Source: Centropus unirufus (lineage: Eukaryota > Chordata > Aves > Cuculiformes > Centropidae). Taken from it: DNA of 64,000 nt. The stretch covers positions 5,713,570-5,777,569 of the forward strand of contig VYZI01000012.1 of the NCBI GenBank assembly GCA_013397695.1. The letters are read 5' to 3'. Positions 36,501 through 49,727 of the stretch are shown in pieces (within the stretch, counting starts at the first letter, position 1; the number at the start of each line of letters is the position of its first letter). The translations under genes were made by a program, and so were the position numbers. The notes under the pieces were generated by a model, which worked only from the letters and a program-made list of their open reading frames with translations, was not told the origin of the DNA and made no database searches.

Positions 36501-39500
36501 TTATTAAATTTGCTTGTTAGAAGCTGTATCCCACTGTGCCCATGGCGGAAGTTTATTTGTGGTAGTTAAGGTTTCAAGATAAAGAAATGTTTAGAGATTA
36601 GAATACTTGGCTTTGGCTGAAATTAATCTGTATGTTACATAAATGAACTGCTAAGAAACAGGAACAGAAACTGACGTATTTATACCGCAAAACATGAATC
36701 AGTTAAATATTTCTGGCATAGCAAAAAGGAACGTGATGAGAATATTTTGTCCTAAGGGGAAAAGAACATGTGTATTGTAATTGTTTTTAACATTTTCTGC
36801 CACCATTCTGCTATTTATGGTTTTGATTTGGATGACCTCACTCTGGCAGTGTATTTATATCAGACATCACGGCCTACAGAAAATATTTTATACGTCTGAA
36901 GATCCTGGCAACCATTCTAATTTGAGACACTGAACATTGTGATGTTTCTTCGCTGCTATTGGTTAGTAAATTAGCACTTCTTAGCTGGTAGCTTTTCTCT
37001 GAGCTGTGTGATAGAAATAGTATTTCAATTTAATGCTGGGGACTCAATGAACAGACAGAGAACAAATAAAGTAATAAATAACATGGTACTAAAATGGTCA
37101 TTGCAATGTGCAGTATATTTGCTAGTCCAAAATGAAAAGCTAGGCCTTTCATTCTTTGGACACCTATCCTGGGGAGAAGTAACTTTCTTGCTGAAATAAC
37201 TTTTAAGTATTGGTTAGCAACCTGCTGTCTGCTATTTTCAGTAGAATGAAGTAATTGAGAATCGGCCATTTTTTTCCACATTTTACCTGAATTCCCCTTA
37301 CAAAAAAAAAGGGGGTGAGGATTAGTGTGAACGCAAGGCTTGGTATTCTCTAGAAAGGAGGCAGAATATCTGTCAGCAAGAACAATATGTTATGCTCTGA
37401 GGTGAGAGCACTGCTCTGCTGATGTGTGTGTGGCTCACACAGAGCACTGGACAGCCTCCACGAGGGGGTGGCCGTGCTCCCTTCTCAGGAAAGGCAGCCC
37501 CTGATAGCACCAGAGTAGCATTCCTGTCTCATCAGATATAGGGAGCTCTTGACTAAGGTTTACTTCAGAATAAAAAGTGTTGTAAATGTCTTATTTATCT
37601 TCATTGAGAATATGAAAGTGCAGCTTTCCTGCCTCCTTCAACAATGTCACCAATAGCAGAAAGCTATTTTCTATAGTATATTCAGTAAAGCTTTTTTCTA
37701 TAGTAATTAGAATGATATGCTATTAAGATCACAGGGTCATATGCATTGCCATTATTAAAACTTTTAGGAGTCTTCCTAGGAAAGAGGAAACAAATATACA
37801 GAAGAATGCACAGAGTCATCATAACCCATACAATCTGTTCTTATCCTACACAGTCCCTAAGAAAATGTATCAATAGGAATTACTGAGGAGCAAATAATAT
37901 CAAATAACTGCAGAAGTTTCAAGGGTCTTTAGCTTTTTAACTAGGGCTTTCACAGGGAAAGCGAAGGCCCTATTGACTTTGAGCAACCTTAAGCAGTAGC
38001 AGCTATAAGAAATAAGAAACGGAAGAACAAAATTAGTGATATAAAAACTAATGAGCTACATTCAACAAGAGAAAAACTGACAGATTTTTCTTCTTTTTGC
38101 AAGATACACCACTGAAGTAAATGGACATAATTGTATTAAGTGCTAATAAAAGAGGGAATACATTTGCATTTTTCTTTGCTTTACATAGTCTTTTGGCATT
38201 AAAAACTGTTCTGTCTCTTACAGAAGTCATGTGGGGAGACAGTCCTCTGTGGAGAACAATCACTAAATCCACAAAGCACTTTTTAATCTCTGTTGAACCT
38301 GGCAGCAGTCTTGGGCAAAACTTGAAGGAGTAATAATGTCTTACAGAAAACTGGCATGATTTCCTATGATGTAACTGGGTATGTAAACAGCTTGGTAGAG
38401 TCAATTTTGAGATTAAAAAAAAATCTGAATAGAAATGGTCATGCAGGAATGCAAATTGCAAGGCTTAAGAGTACAAATATGCAATCAGGGAAAAGATGCA
38501 GGCTTTTATGTCAAAGTATTAGTGAATGTGCAAAATAAGAAACATCAAAGAATGAGTTAACAAAGAAGTTTCCTGTGGTAATCTAGGTGACTTGCATATG
38601 ATATGCATTTGGGAAACTGAGAATAAATTTGGAGAGGAGAAAGGTGAATTAACCTTGTGAGATCAGCTGGATCTGAACACTGACATTAAGGAGAGAGAAA
38701 AGTTTGCCTCTTAGCAACTGGATGGAGGAATTAGTGGCATTCTTCTGATTCTTTGAGACTCAGGGCATGAAGAAAAAATTAAATCTGGCCATGTGGTTTT
38801 GGTTGATAAGGAATGCAACAGTGTTATCATGAGAGAGAAGGAAGCTTTAGGATAAACATTTCTCCCCACCCTCCTATTCTCTTTTCTTTTGTTGTTCTGC
38901 TCCTCTCAGATTCCATTTTGTTTACTTTTTCTACCTGTCAAGTTGTTGTCTTCATTAATTTTTTTTTTCTTTTTCAGATCTCCAGTTTCATAGAATCTAC
39001 CAAGGCTGCTTAGAGCTTTATGAGTTCACAGGCACCTCAGATAAGACTCTACTGTTACAGGTATTTTTGCTAATATGGTTTCCTGCAGGTACTTACTATC
39101 ATACATATTATTATCTATTACTTTTTGTAATAACTACTCTCTTCCTCTCCTCTTGCGCTTATTTGTTGCACCCTGTCTAAAATATATGCCACAATAAAAT
39201 TTAAAACCAATGTCAATATTTTCTTTAAGATATGTTTAAAATCATGTGATTTCTTTACAAGTGTCTTCTGCTGGCTGCACATTACATCAGAAGCACGAAG
39301 GCGACTAAAAGCAACAATGAGTTGTGGAAGTAGGTGTGACTTTTCTCAAGTTGTGCATACATCCCATAGTTGTGTGAAGTTCGGCTATTTTTTTCATAAG
39401 AAGATTGCATACTTTCCTGCTTTCAGTAATTTCTTTTTTTTCTAATATACAGCCTGCACTGATTTATAATAATGACTTTTAAATCTAGTTTTCTTGCCCC

Positions 39501-40221
39501 AAAACGTCTGTGAAGTCTTGCCAAGGGAGAAAAACAAAAAAAAAAAAGACAGCAAACAAACTCAATAGACGTGTATCCAAAAGAAGAAATGGTTGCAACA
39601 GAGAATGTGTCTGATTTTTTTGTATACCTAGGAAATGCAAAATCAAGACCTGCAAAAGAAGGGCCCTAGCCCTTCTAAGCTTCTAGCAGAAGCTGTTCGA
39701 AGTAGTGAGCCTCAGTCTGTAAAATTATGAGGGATGATTCTGTTCCCATCAGCAGGAAAATATTCTGGAAGCTTGGCAGCATCTCTTTCTTAATTTTTTT
39801 TGCATGTCCTATTTTGTGTTGTTAGGAATCCTGCAAAATATTACTTAAACTTGGAAAGCTGGGGGGCAGCTTTGTCGCTTTAATAACTTCTGCTGCTCCT
39901 GTAAAATGTTTATATTTGCATGCCAACATATCCTGCTTAATTTACTACTTAATTTACTATGACGGTTTGCTTTTCTCATTGTTCCACGTATCCTGGCATG
40001 GACCAGCCACTCATTTAATTTATTCCTTTGTTAGCCTTCAGCCAGCTGGTGAATTAGTAATCCTAACAAGGACAGTCAAATGTGCCAAAAATTAAAACAG
40101 ATTCTTCTTCAAGAAGTAGTAAAGAATATCCTCCTCACTTTAATAAATCTAATAATAATCTGCTTATATGTTCATAGGTGTGTTTACTTCAAAGCATGTT
40201 CATAATTAGCTAGTGGAATTT

Positions 40222-40300
40222 AACAGCCTTCCCAGACAGGCAGCTATTTTTCTCCATGCTTTATGGGTAGAAAAACTGAGGTATGGTGAACAGTTACCTG
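40222..40300 (+). repeat. Possible ancient MIR/L2-like relic
   Basis: ATGCTTTATGGGTAGAAA followed by AACTGAGGTATGGTGAACAG resembles the MIR/L2 core TTTTACAGATGRGGAAACTG and the AGGCACAGAG that follows it. Only the core is convincing. Confidence 0.35.
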
Positions 40301-41502
40301 TTATAAGTCGACCATGAACTTTTAATATCTATGCTCAAGAATACAGAGTTACAATCAGGTTTGAAAGCTCTCAAGTTAATAGATTTCTGCCTTCTCGGTT
40401 TGTTAAGTAAATAAAAGCAGTCAATAATAACTCTCCAGTAATGCCTCATATGACTCTATTATAGTTAGGTGCAATTAGGAAAAAAAAATAATCTTCTATG
40501 GAACTATAATTTTGTAAATAATATTTTAATAATTCCATCAGTTTATCCTTTCTTGCTGATAAATTCTTCACTTTTGTTCTGTGCTCAGTTTTTTTTCCCC
40601 TTTGCATCTATTCCCAACATTTTCTTTTATATATTTCACAATGTGTTCTCCTTTACTGTGTCCTCCTCTAACAGTAACATACCAGTGAGATGTGTAATCT
40701 TTCAGAGTGGGACAATTAGTTTTTATAACCAAAAAATTACATGTTGGAAAACAGGGAGGAAATATTATCCATATTGAAAACTCCCGGAGTCTGGGTACCA
40801 CAGACCACGCTGCAAAACTCCAGCGAGTGCTCTCTCAGCATTCAGACATTTTGATGTTTTCTAAATGAGGTAGGGCAGCACAGAACACCAACTCTGGATT
40901 GTTATCTTTACATTATTAGGTCAGCCCTTATAGCTGGAAAAACTTCCAGCAGGAGCTTCTGCCTTCTTCATGTCTCAGGCTGGGTACTCTGGATAATGCG
41001 TATTATCCTCAGAAGGCACGTGAAAACATGAACTTTACTGATTTTGTTGGTAATTATTATGGTGATTGTTGAGACGGGCTGATAATGGTTTTTTTTTTTG
41101 GTCAGCTATAATAAATTAACTTCTTCCATGTTACCATTTTTATTGTTAGGATTACTCACAGGCTTGGAAAGTGAAGTGAACTTCTGAGAAAGGAGATTGT
41201 AAGGGCAGGTTTTTTTCTGGTATAGATTGTAATTGGTTTTATGATTTAAGATAGGCATTTCAGTAGAGGATGGATAAGTAGTACCTGGAGCTGTCCAGAT
41301 TTTTTATGATATAGCTGGAGTAACACTGCTTATATGCCCGTACCAGTCACTAATGCATTGTCACTAGGAGCAGCTTTCTGGTACCAGATGGAATCTTGTG
41401 GAGGTCTTACCATTCTTTTCAGAAACATATTATTCTTACGTCTTCCCATGTTGTCCTAATCCCCTGGCTTTGACATGGTAGCATCCGGAATTATGTATTT
41501 GT

Positions 41503-41538
41503 NNNNNNNNNNNNNNNNNNNNNNNNNNNNNNNNNNNN
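41503..41538. other. Assembly gap (36 N)
   Basis: A short N run with ATGTATTTGT before it and ATACGTATTT after it. The flanks hint at a TA/TG-rich simple repeat. Confidence 0.95.
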
Positions 41539-43711
41539 ATACGTATTTTACCTCAGCTATCCAGGCAACACAAAAGTCTAGAGACAATGCAGGCACTGGG
41601 GGCGGTGACAGAGATGTATGGATGTGAAGGGTAAAGGCAGGAAGTTTGGAAAGGGATGTTGAAACCTGTAAATGAGATTGAAAGAGGAGATTAAATACGG
41701 TGAGTGTCAGGCAAAGCAAATGATAATTCCAGCAACCTCATGGATACACTGGAGAACAAGGAAAGGATTACAGGAAGGAAGAGGAGGCAGTGAGACAGAA
41801 TGCTTTTTCTCATTGTGGTCAAGAGTGAATAATGCCTTGGTGCTTTTTTATAACAGCAGGTCTTCTAAGCACTCTGGTCTCAGAAATTGATTTGTGTTGC
41901 AGGTTACACTGATTATTTCTAGAGGTTTGCTGAAGGAAGGAGCAGGAAAATATTTGTAGTGACAGTCAGTCAGTCCTGCACATAAGTGCTAGAGGATCAC
42001 TATGTAATTAATACAGTCTGTGCCATCATGCCTTAGTCACTGAAAACAATTTAGGATGGATGCCTGTTTTCTCAGTGAATAATATAGCATGTCACCCTAA
42101 TTAGACAGATTTTTACTGAGGACAGTCAATGAAATATATTAACAACACATCCTACTTCAATATTGTGACAAAGAGAATGGAACATATAATAAATTCTACA
42201 TGAAAAAAAAAAAGAAGCATCCATCTGTTGTGATTTTAATTCTTTGTTGCATGATAAAGTGAAAAGTTCTCTTGAGTAGCTGTCAATGCAAATATTCAAT
42301 GTACCATTGTCTTCAATGGATAAATAGTAGTTTCATTTGGTGACCATTGTGGGCAAATGTTTCCTTTCATTTTTAGTACCAAGGCAGTTCCTAGTAGGAG
42401 GTCCACAGTAGATAAAACTTCTCTGCCTGTGAATATTTTTGACCTATCTTTTAGACCCTCTGTAAGCTAGTGAAGCATGTTACACAGTCTCTTCAGTTTG
42501 CACCGGCTTTGACTTCATTGAGATTGGCAAGACGGGTAATGGAAAAGATCTGAGCTATGATTTCAAATCAGTCTGATGAGGTTCCGTCACCTTTAAAATA
42601 AAAAAAGTAAGCCTATTTATAAACCTGCATCCCTCCAACTTTTTCTCCCTCAAAAGTGGTAATTCACTGTGTTCAATGCTTCTTAGAAATTGGGTCTGTA
42701 GATGCTCAACGTGTTAGATTTTCTTTATTTGTGTGCATTGCTTTAAATGTGATATTTGTGATAGTGTCTAGGGGCTTAGGCTGTATTGAAGTAGTCAGTG
42801 ACCTCACAAGCAGTGAAGGAATACTAGCCTAACAAGAAGTGAGCAGAAATATCTTTAAAGCTTTTAGCCTTGCAAATTTATGGAATGCATATTTGTTTCA
42901 AATATCCAAAAAACAGAACTGAGCTTGGTCATGTAATTTCTATGTATGATTTTCAGCTCATTCGTTTATTTTTATACCTGCTGACATTGAATCCATCTAT
43001 TGCTCTTACGTTATGTCAATTTAAATGTAGAGTTTGGTTTCTTGTACATGGGTACATTATCTTCAGCCTTTTCTGACTGTGGAGAAAAAATATTTCATTC
43101 ATAAGGTTTCCTTTGGTGAGATCTGAGTAGACCAGGGCATGTAAGAACAGAAACAGCAGACCTGCAGATTCTGAAATTTATTGCACCTTTCTTTTTTTCT
43201 ATTTAAATTTTCATTTGTAATGTCAAAGTCTCAAAGCTGCAGAAGCAGGAAATATAAATAATTTCATTAGCTTGGTTTTAAGTCAGTTTAAAAACACTAG
43301 TATCAGTGACCCTTTAATAAGCATAAACACTGTGAACAAACTAAGTTTTAAACCCATAATCTGGTTGAGTTTTGGTGAAATTTCTGTAAGCCGTTGATCT
43401 TTCTCTGTAGTAATTCACTAACAGGCCGCTCCATTTTCCAGATCCTTTTATTCTAGGACTGTTGAGCATTTTCAACTGGTTTTAGAGATGATAAAATAAG
43501 TTCAGCGCAGGCAATCCCTTGCATTAAATCCTCCAGGTACATTACTGTAGATATTTTGTCCACTGCTTTTTTCATGTAGGGGAATAATGTTCATCCACTA
43601 GTTGTAAATATACCAACTGGTTCCAGTCCCTGCCTTCTGTATTTTCCTTCAACTTTTAGAATAAAGTTACTGTAAACTATCTAATTTATGAGCCAGACAG
43701 CAGGGCTGTTG

Positions 43712-43765
43712 TCCTGTAATTACACAAAATCACATTGACACAAGTGTAAGAGCAACAGCTGGGCC
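43712..43765 (+). repeat. Possible ancient amniote SINE relic
   Basis: TGTAATTACACAAAATCACA, then GACACAAGTGTAAGAGCAAC and AGCTGGGCC recall a common reptile repeat tail (TTTACACCAGTGTAA, then GAGCAGAATCTGGCCC). I cannot name the family with confidence. A similar trace (GATTTCAATGGGAC) is at about 4,818-4,858. Confidence 0.3.
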
Positions 43766-44331
43766 AACAAATCATACTATGTGGCCATTCCTAAAACCAA
43801 AGTGGCTTATAGGATTTACAGCAGACTACATGGTTCAAATAAAAATTCCCCATCCCGCTCAGTTGTTGGGATTGTTTTATAGTCTTTGCATGGCTATTGG
43901 TTCAGATTTGCATCTAGTCAAAAGACAAAATTCAGGCTATGGTGTTCATTTGTGGGTTTCATAAAATGCGTTGCTGTGAAGAGTCTGCTTCCCAGGGAGG
44001 AGCATTGCAACAAACACTATCAGTTTCTGCATTCTTGATGATAATCTCAGTGAAGAGAGAAAATGGATTGGGAGGTACAACCCCATCAGGCCAGGACTGG
44101 AGTTTCAGGGAACAATATGGTGGAAGAAACTGTTGCCTTTTCCGCTTGTGCTAAAAGAGGACTTGGCTTCTAACGTTGTACTGCCATGAACTTAAAGCAG
44201 CTGCTAACTCATTTGGAAAGGTGAAACCACAGGCAGCTCTAAATAAACCAGTTTAAATAAATGACTATTTACTTCTCTTCCACCATATTTGAAAGGCACA
44301 GATTTGATAAAGCTGCACAGCAATTTACTTT

Positions 44332-44373
44332 TATATATTTTTATATATATATGTCTGTATATATATATATACA
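44332..44373. repeat. TA-rich microsatellite
   Basis: Interrupted (TA)n: tatatttttatatatatatg, a short spacer, then tatatatatatatac. Confidence 0.8.
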
Positions 44374-46342
44374 AAAGAATTACAGTTTAGATATGAAAAG
44401 TATAAGCAGGTGCTCATCTTTTGGCCCAGAATCCTTGAAGAAAGCCCCTTGAAAAGATTGGCAAGGTCTTGCCAAGTCAGAATGGGAGGCATTTCTGGGT
44501 TTAGCTACTGCCCAGGAAGGGATGTGATAAGAAATGAACTGATACAGGTTTTTGATAGAAAATTAGATGTCTGAAAACTGCCATTTGGTGATAATATAAT
44601 GTCTGAGAACAAAGGGGTCTAAGAAGAGGTCTACATTAGCATTTTGGTTTTAGGACATGACATAGTTTTGAGGCAAATCCCAGTTCACTGGTTTGATTTT
44701 TCACATATGACCTACACTGTTCTTGGAGAAAATCAGACAAGAATCTTTGCTATAGGTTTACCCTCATTTGCCCCAAGCCTTGACACGGACCCCACGGTCT
44801 GTACCAATGACTGATCCTTGAGGTGCTTTAAAATCATGTTTGTGGGAGACATTAATCAGGAGACAAGACTAAATCTAGTCCAAAGTGAAGCCTTAGATTA
44901 TGTAAGCATAAAGGTCTGAGAATAAATAATCTTTGTGTACTTACTCATTCCTACTATACCCAAATTACTTGCTAATGTAGACATAATGTATGTAGACAAC
45001 TGGCAATTACTCAATTCTATTTTTTTCTTTTGTTCTGAGAGTTACTTCAAACCCCTGTTGAAAGATTTCTGAGTCTCTCACCCAGCCATATATTCAGGAA
45101 AGGACATGTCAAACCTGCCCTAAAATCCTGGATTTAATTGTTCTGTAATTTTACAGTTGGAAAGATTAGCACCTCAAGGACACAATGGAACTGTGTCATC
45201 CTCGAGATTCCCATGCATATCACTCACTCCTCTACTCATCATTCCATTTTCCCTCACATTTTATGGTGTAAAGGTGATTCATTTGAACAGACAGGAGAGA
45301 ACAAAATACCACTAGGCAGAGATCAATCTGTCTGCACAGAAGCTATTTTTAAAGCTGTTTAGAATAGCACACACTTTTTCCTGAAATCTGTTCAACAATC
45401 ATCATTCATATGACAGAATGGGGTGTGTGCTCATGTAAATTCTGTTGAATATTTCGGATTTCAAGGGAAAGAGGAGCTGCTTGAGAGCTAAGAACTGCAA
45501 AATTATCAACTTGCTATCAATTGAACTCTTGAAAATGCCAATTAAAACGATATGTCAGTAGTGAATCAGAATTAAAAATTCTGGTTATAACAGGAAATTA
45601 TGCTTAAATCTGGGAAAAACAATAGGCAGTAAGACCTTTTCTATCTGGGAAGGATTTCCTTATTTTATACTTGTTTGTAAACATGGCATGAATTCTATTG
45701 AAACGTTAGGGTAGTTTTTAGTGATTTACATGCATGAGAATTTTCCATGGTGACAAAAATAGCAGGAATTTTGTTTTTAAAACTTAAAAAAAAATGCTAC
45801 CTAATCTGATTGCAGAGGCTACAGAAACCTTTATTTCTGCCTGCTCCATTCATATCTATTAAACTGTAATATTTTCCAATCAGATGTTTAACAATATTTC
45901 TGGTTTTCAAAGCCAGATGAATCTAGACAGAGATGGCATACCAACCTGGCCTCCAGGGGCTGCCATTCTTTCTTACTTCTAAAGAAAATCAATGATTATT
46001 TTAAATCTTATTCCCAAAATTAATCTGGGCATGTAATCTGCTGGCGTCAGAACAGCAGTGGTGAGACTAGAAGTTCTACTTGTTAAATCTTAAGTCCCTC
46101 TTTCTCTGGATACTGATTGAAACGCTCAGGAGGTGCCATCTATTTTCATTAAAACTATTCATCTGAAATCTGCTCACAGTTCTAGTATAGCCTTGAATTC
46201 ACTGTTCACAACTATTTCCTGGCAGCGCTGTATTACATGGCTGTATATATAGTTATATGTAACATTCTGCCTTTTCTGTTTGGCTACTGCAGAAATAACC
46301 AAACTGGCCATATGCCTCTGGGTGACAGATGACAGCAATATT

Positions 46343-46857
46343 AAAAAAAAAAAAAAAAAGCCCCAAATGTCTGAAATGAATGCTGCCCTGGAATGGAGAA
46401 ATCAACAGATTGCCCAGAATCACACCTGAGCCTTGCAGGGGTCAGCCAAAGGTCTGAAAACTCTGAAGGTCTGCAACTAATTGAGATTTACTTGGGGGAT
46501 CTTTCCGAAAAACTCACTTTTCACATACATAGTGTTATAAATTTATGTTAATGACAACCACTGTGGAGAAACCCATACTCCAGAACTATCATTGTTTTTC
46601 TCCTTGCCATCTTCATAAAAGGAAAATTGAACTTTTTAATTTTCCAGAATTCAAGTTTTGTTACCCAATAGCACAACTACTTCTAGATGTTTAAACCTGC
46701 TTTGTGACTTAAATGCAGTTTCAACAACAAATGGATTTATTTATTAGTGTTTGAAAACATTTAATAATGCAATATATCTTTGAGTTTTGCCAGCTTTGAC
46801 CTTAGCACTTCATATAGCAAGATGTTATATAATGTGGGGAAAAAAAAAAAAAAAAAA
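46343..46857. repeat. Two long A homopolymers (17 A and 18 A) 0.5 kb apart
   Basis: A runs lie at 46343-46359 and 46840-46857. The sequence between and before them shows no gene or known retroelement, so I do not call them retroposition tails. Confidence 0.7.
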
Positions 46858-49727
46858 GGCTTGTGACTAATCCTGGAAGTGAATTAGTGATTTTAATTTC
46901 AAGGTCAATAGTACTTCTTGTGCCTGGACATCTGTTGGTGGTGAGCACTGCTGGTCTTTGCGGGCCAGAATATGGGTTTAGAAGACAGCCAGGTAACTAT
47001 CAAATAACCATTAGGTTACTTCAGTCACAGGGTGACTGAAGACATAGTGCTACTGGGAAACGAAACAATTCTTCTAGTTCTCTAATAATTAGGTTTGCAG
47101 CCTTTAGGGAAGAGCTATGGTTAGGAAGACAGAGAACAAGTGCTTGTAGAAGGAGAAAGAAAAAGCCAACCTTGAAACTCTTTCAAAAAATATGACCAAG
47201 GAAAAAGAGACATTAATTTAAGAGCTTAATTAATATCTAAATATAAATGCTAACCTAGCCCCTCTCTGCAGTCTAAATACTCACTTTAGTGTATTTTCTC
47301 TGCTGATTAGAACTGGAGGCCTCTGAGGAAGCTGCTAGGCAAGCATTTTCATGCCACTGTTTCCTAGTGACTACTACTTTGCTAAACAGAGCCTGAAAGC
47401 TCCCAAAAAAGGCTATTTCCACTTCCATATTCTGCTTTCACATGGAAACAGAAAAAATCTCAGAAAAGAATCCCATCAGGGTGTCCAATTGATACACCTA
47501 AAACTGGACAGAATGATAAGAAGGCACAGTGGATCTGTTACACAGGTTCCTCTTCACACAGAGGGTTTCAAAGGATTAGTGCAAGCTGAGGAAAGACTGA
47601 TTACCCCAGGATGCAGCACAGAGCACGGTGATTTGCGTTGTTCCAACAGACCCGGGTCAGCAGCCTTGCAAGCTTGCCAAGCAGTATTTTCTTTTCCCAA
47701 ATTAGAAGTTGAGTGAGCCAACAGCGGGTTTCCTGGTTAATTCTGAACTGTAAACTGAGGGAGAGCCAGGTGCCTGGCCACATCCAGAGTGGAGGTAGAG
47801 CTAAGCAGTGAGCTCATAGTATCTCACTGCTGATAAATTCAGCAGGAGCTGCGAACCACTGGTTGCCATACATTATGTCAGCTGGTCATTGGTGAGAGTA
47901 CTGCAGAAGTCGACTCCTCTATTACAGCACCCCGGCTTAAAAATAAAGCTTTGCTTTTCAAAGATCTAGCTGATAAAAAAAAAAAGAAGAAGAAAGAAAA
48001 CCCAGAATTGTGCCTATGTGCAATATCAAGAAGGGAACCATAGTTAAAAGTACTTTCTCACTTTGAGATCTCCTTCCATCCTGAAAAAGAAGTCCTCCTC
48101 TATTGGATTGAAACATCAGCAAAGTTTCTTTTTCAGTTCAGTGCTCACGTGGCAGATACCTTCAGCCCAATCACTGCCAGAGACTCATTTGGTTTGTACG
48201 CACATAAAAGGATTTCTCACTGTGTTTGGAGTATGGAATGAATGTTACATGTTGCATTGCTGTAGTCTGCTGCTAAAAATAGAGCAGAAAGAACTTCCTG
48301 GAGGCATCAGCAAGCTTTATTTACATTTTTTTTTACAGTGGTATCAGGCATGTGGAATAAATTGTTATAACTTGCTTGTGATTAAATGGAAAGTACCAGG
48401 AGGATTTGCAATAGTTAAGCCCTTTATTTCTGGGGTCTGTGAAGAGCAAATTAAGCTGAAGACTGATACATAACTGCTTTTCATTAAAACAAATGCTTTC
48501 ATATTATAGTAATGCTTTTTTCAATTATAGAATATAATTTGAGAAATTATAAACTTTAGGAATAAGGTAGTTAGCAATGTGACCTGGCCTATAAATGCTG
48601 TTGTAATGCATAAACCACAAGTGGCAAAAATAACATTAGAAACATTAAGACTTGCTCCAACATTTCATCATATACTAAATCCTACTTTGTGCTAATATAT
48701 TGTATGGCTACAATGAAAAGCAGGATTTTCTCCAAAATTCTGCTGAAAGGTAATCGTCTATTTCAATATAGTTTTACTTTTAGGAGACACTTTTGTTTTC
48801 CATTTGACTAAAATAGATGAATTTCTGACATCTGAATGGACTTCCTGCGGTAAATTGAAGTCTAAGTAAAAGAAAAAGAATACCTCAAACAATATGAACT
48901 GAGATTGTGTTAGCATGCAAAAGAAATTACTCTCTCTTCTGGCAAGCTGTGTTCCTTAATGCTTCTAAAAGGTACATTTCTTTGGAAATCAGTCCTTCTT
49001 CAATGTTACATAGGACACATTAAAATGACTTTATCTGAAAATAGCTTAGTGGAATTATGATGAGTTGTATGCCTAGTGTATGGCATGGAGCAAGATAAAC
49101 GTGGAAAACAAAAGAACCAGTGAAGTGGGGAGATTATGTGCTATGGTGTTCTTGGGCGTGCACTGATTCACACAGATGTCAGGAGAACATCCATTTCCTG
49201 TTTTTTAATTATGATTTCAGCTATTATTCACTTCCCAATTTAATGAATAACAATAGTTTATCTATGGCCATCTCTGTGTGTTTTAGTTACTGCCTGTTTT
49301 GGGGAGAGATAGCTGAATGGAGTGGGAGAGCCAGAAAAGAGCTGTTCAGCGATGTATTACTCTAAACTGGACTCCTTGTAGTAAGTAGGGCTATTTTTTG
49401 TTTCATTTTTACTTTTGAGAAGTGAAACCCTGAAGTAATCCTTTCAGAATTTATTTAAGTAAATTTGCTTCGTTACCACTTGCAATGCTGAAACATGAAT
49501 TAAAGATGAACAAAAAGTGAGAGCAAGCGGCAAAAAGTAGATGCACTCAGTTTCTCATTTGCTTTTTACTTTCTTTCTCCTCCTCCTTCTTTTAGGTGCT
49601 TGCCAAAGGACTAGTGGCCCTGGTGTGTGGAACGTAAATGTAGCCATGGCTCCAGATCTGGACAAGAGATTCTACCAACATGGTGTGCTCCTCCTTCAGC
49701 GGCAGAGAAGGGAGTTCTGGATTGCTG

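Larger units (their letters stand above)
33541..49595. other. Gene desert upstream of CFAP161, left half
   Basis: About 16 kb of AT-rich DNA with small open frames only. It holds the relics at 40,222 and 43,712, the microsatellite at 44,332, two A runs, the 36-N gap, and a small direct repeat at about 37,660-37,706 (aagc followed by ttctatagta). No exon recognised. Confidence 0.6.

Noticed and set aside
46343..46857. A runs as tails of processed pseudogenes
   Set aside because: No gene-like sequence precedes either run.
48063..48473. 136-codon open frame
   Set aside because: No motif, no Kozak or splice context and no familiar similarity. Length alone is not evidence in 64 kb read in six frames.
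49541..49610. Apparent secreted protein with a signal peptide (SHLLFTFFLLLLLLGA)
   Set aside because: The hydrophobic run is simply the translation of a C/T-rich tract that looks like a splice acceptor. No signal-peptide gene is supported.
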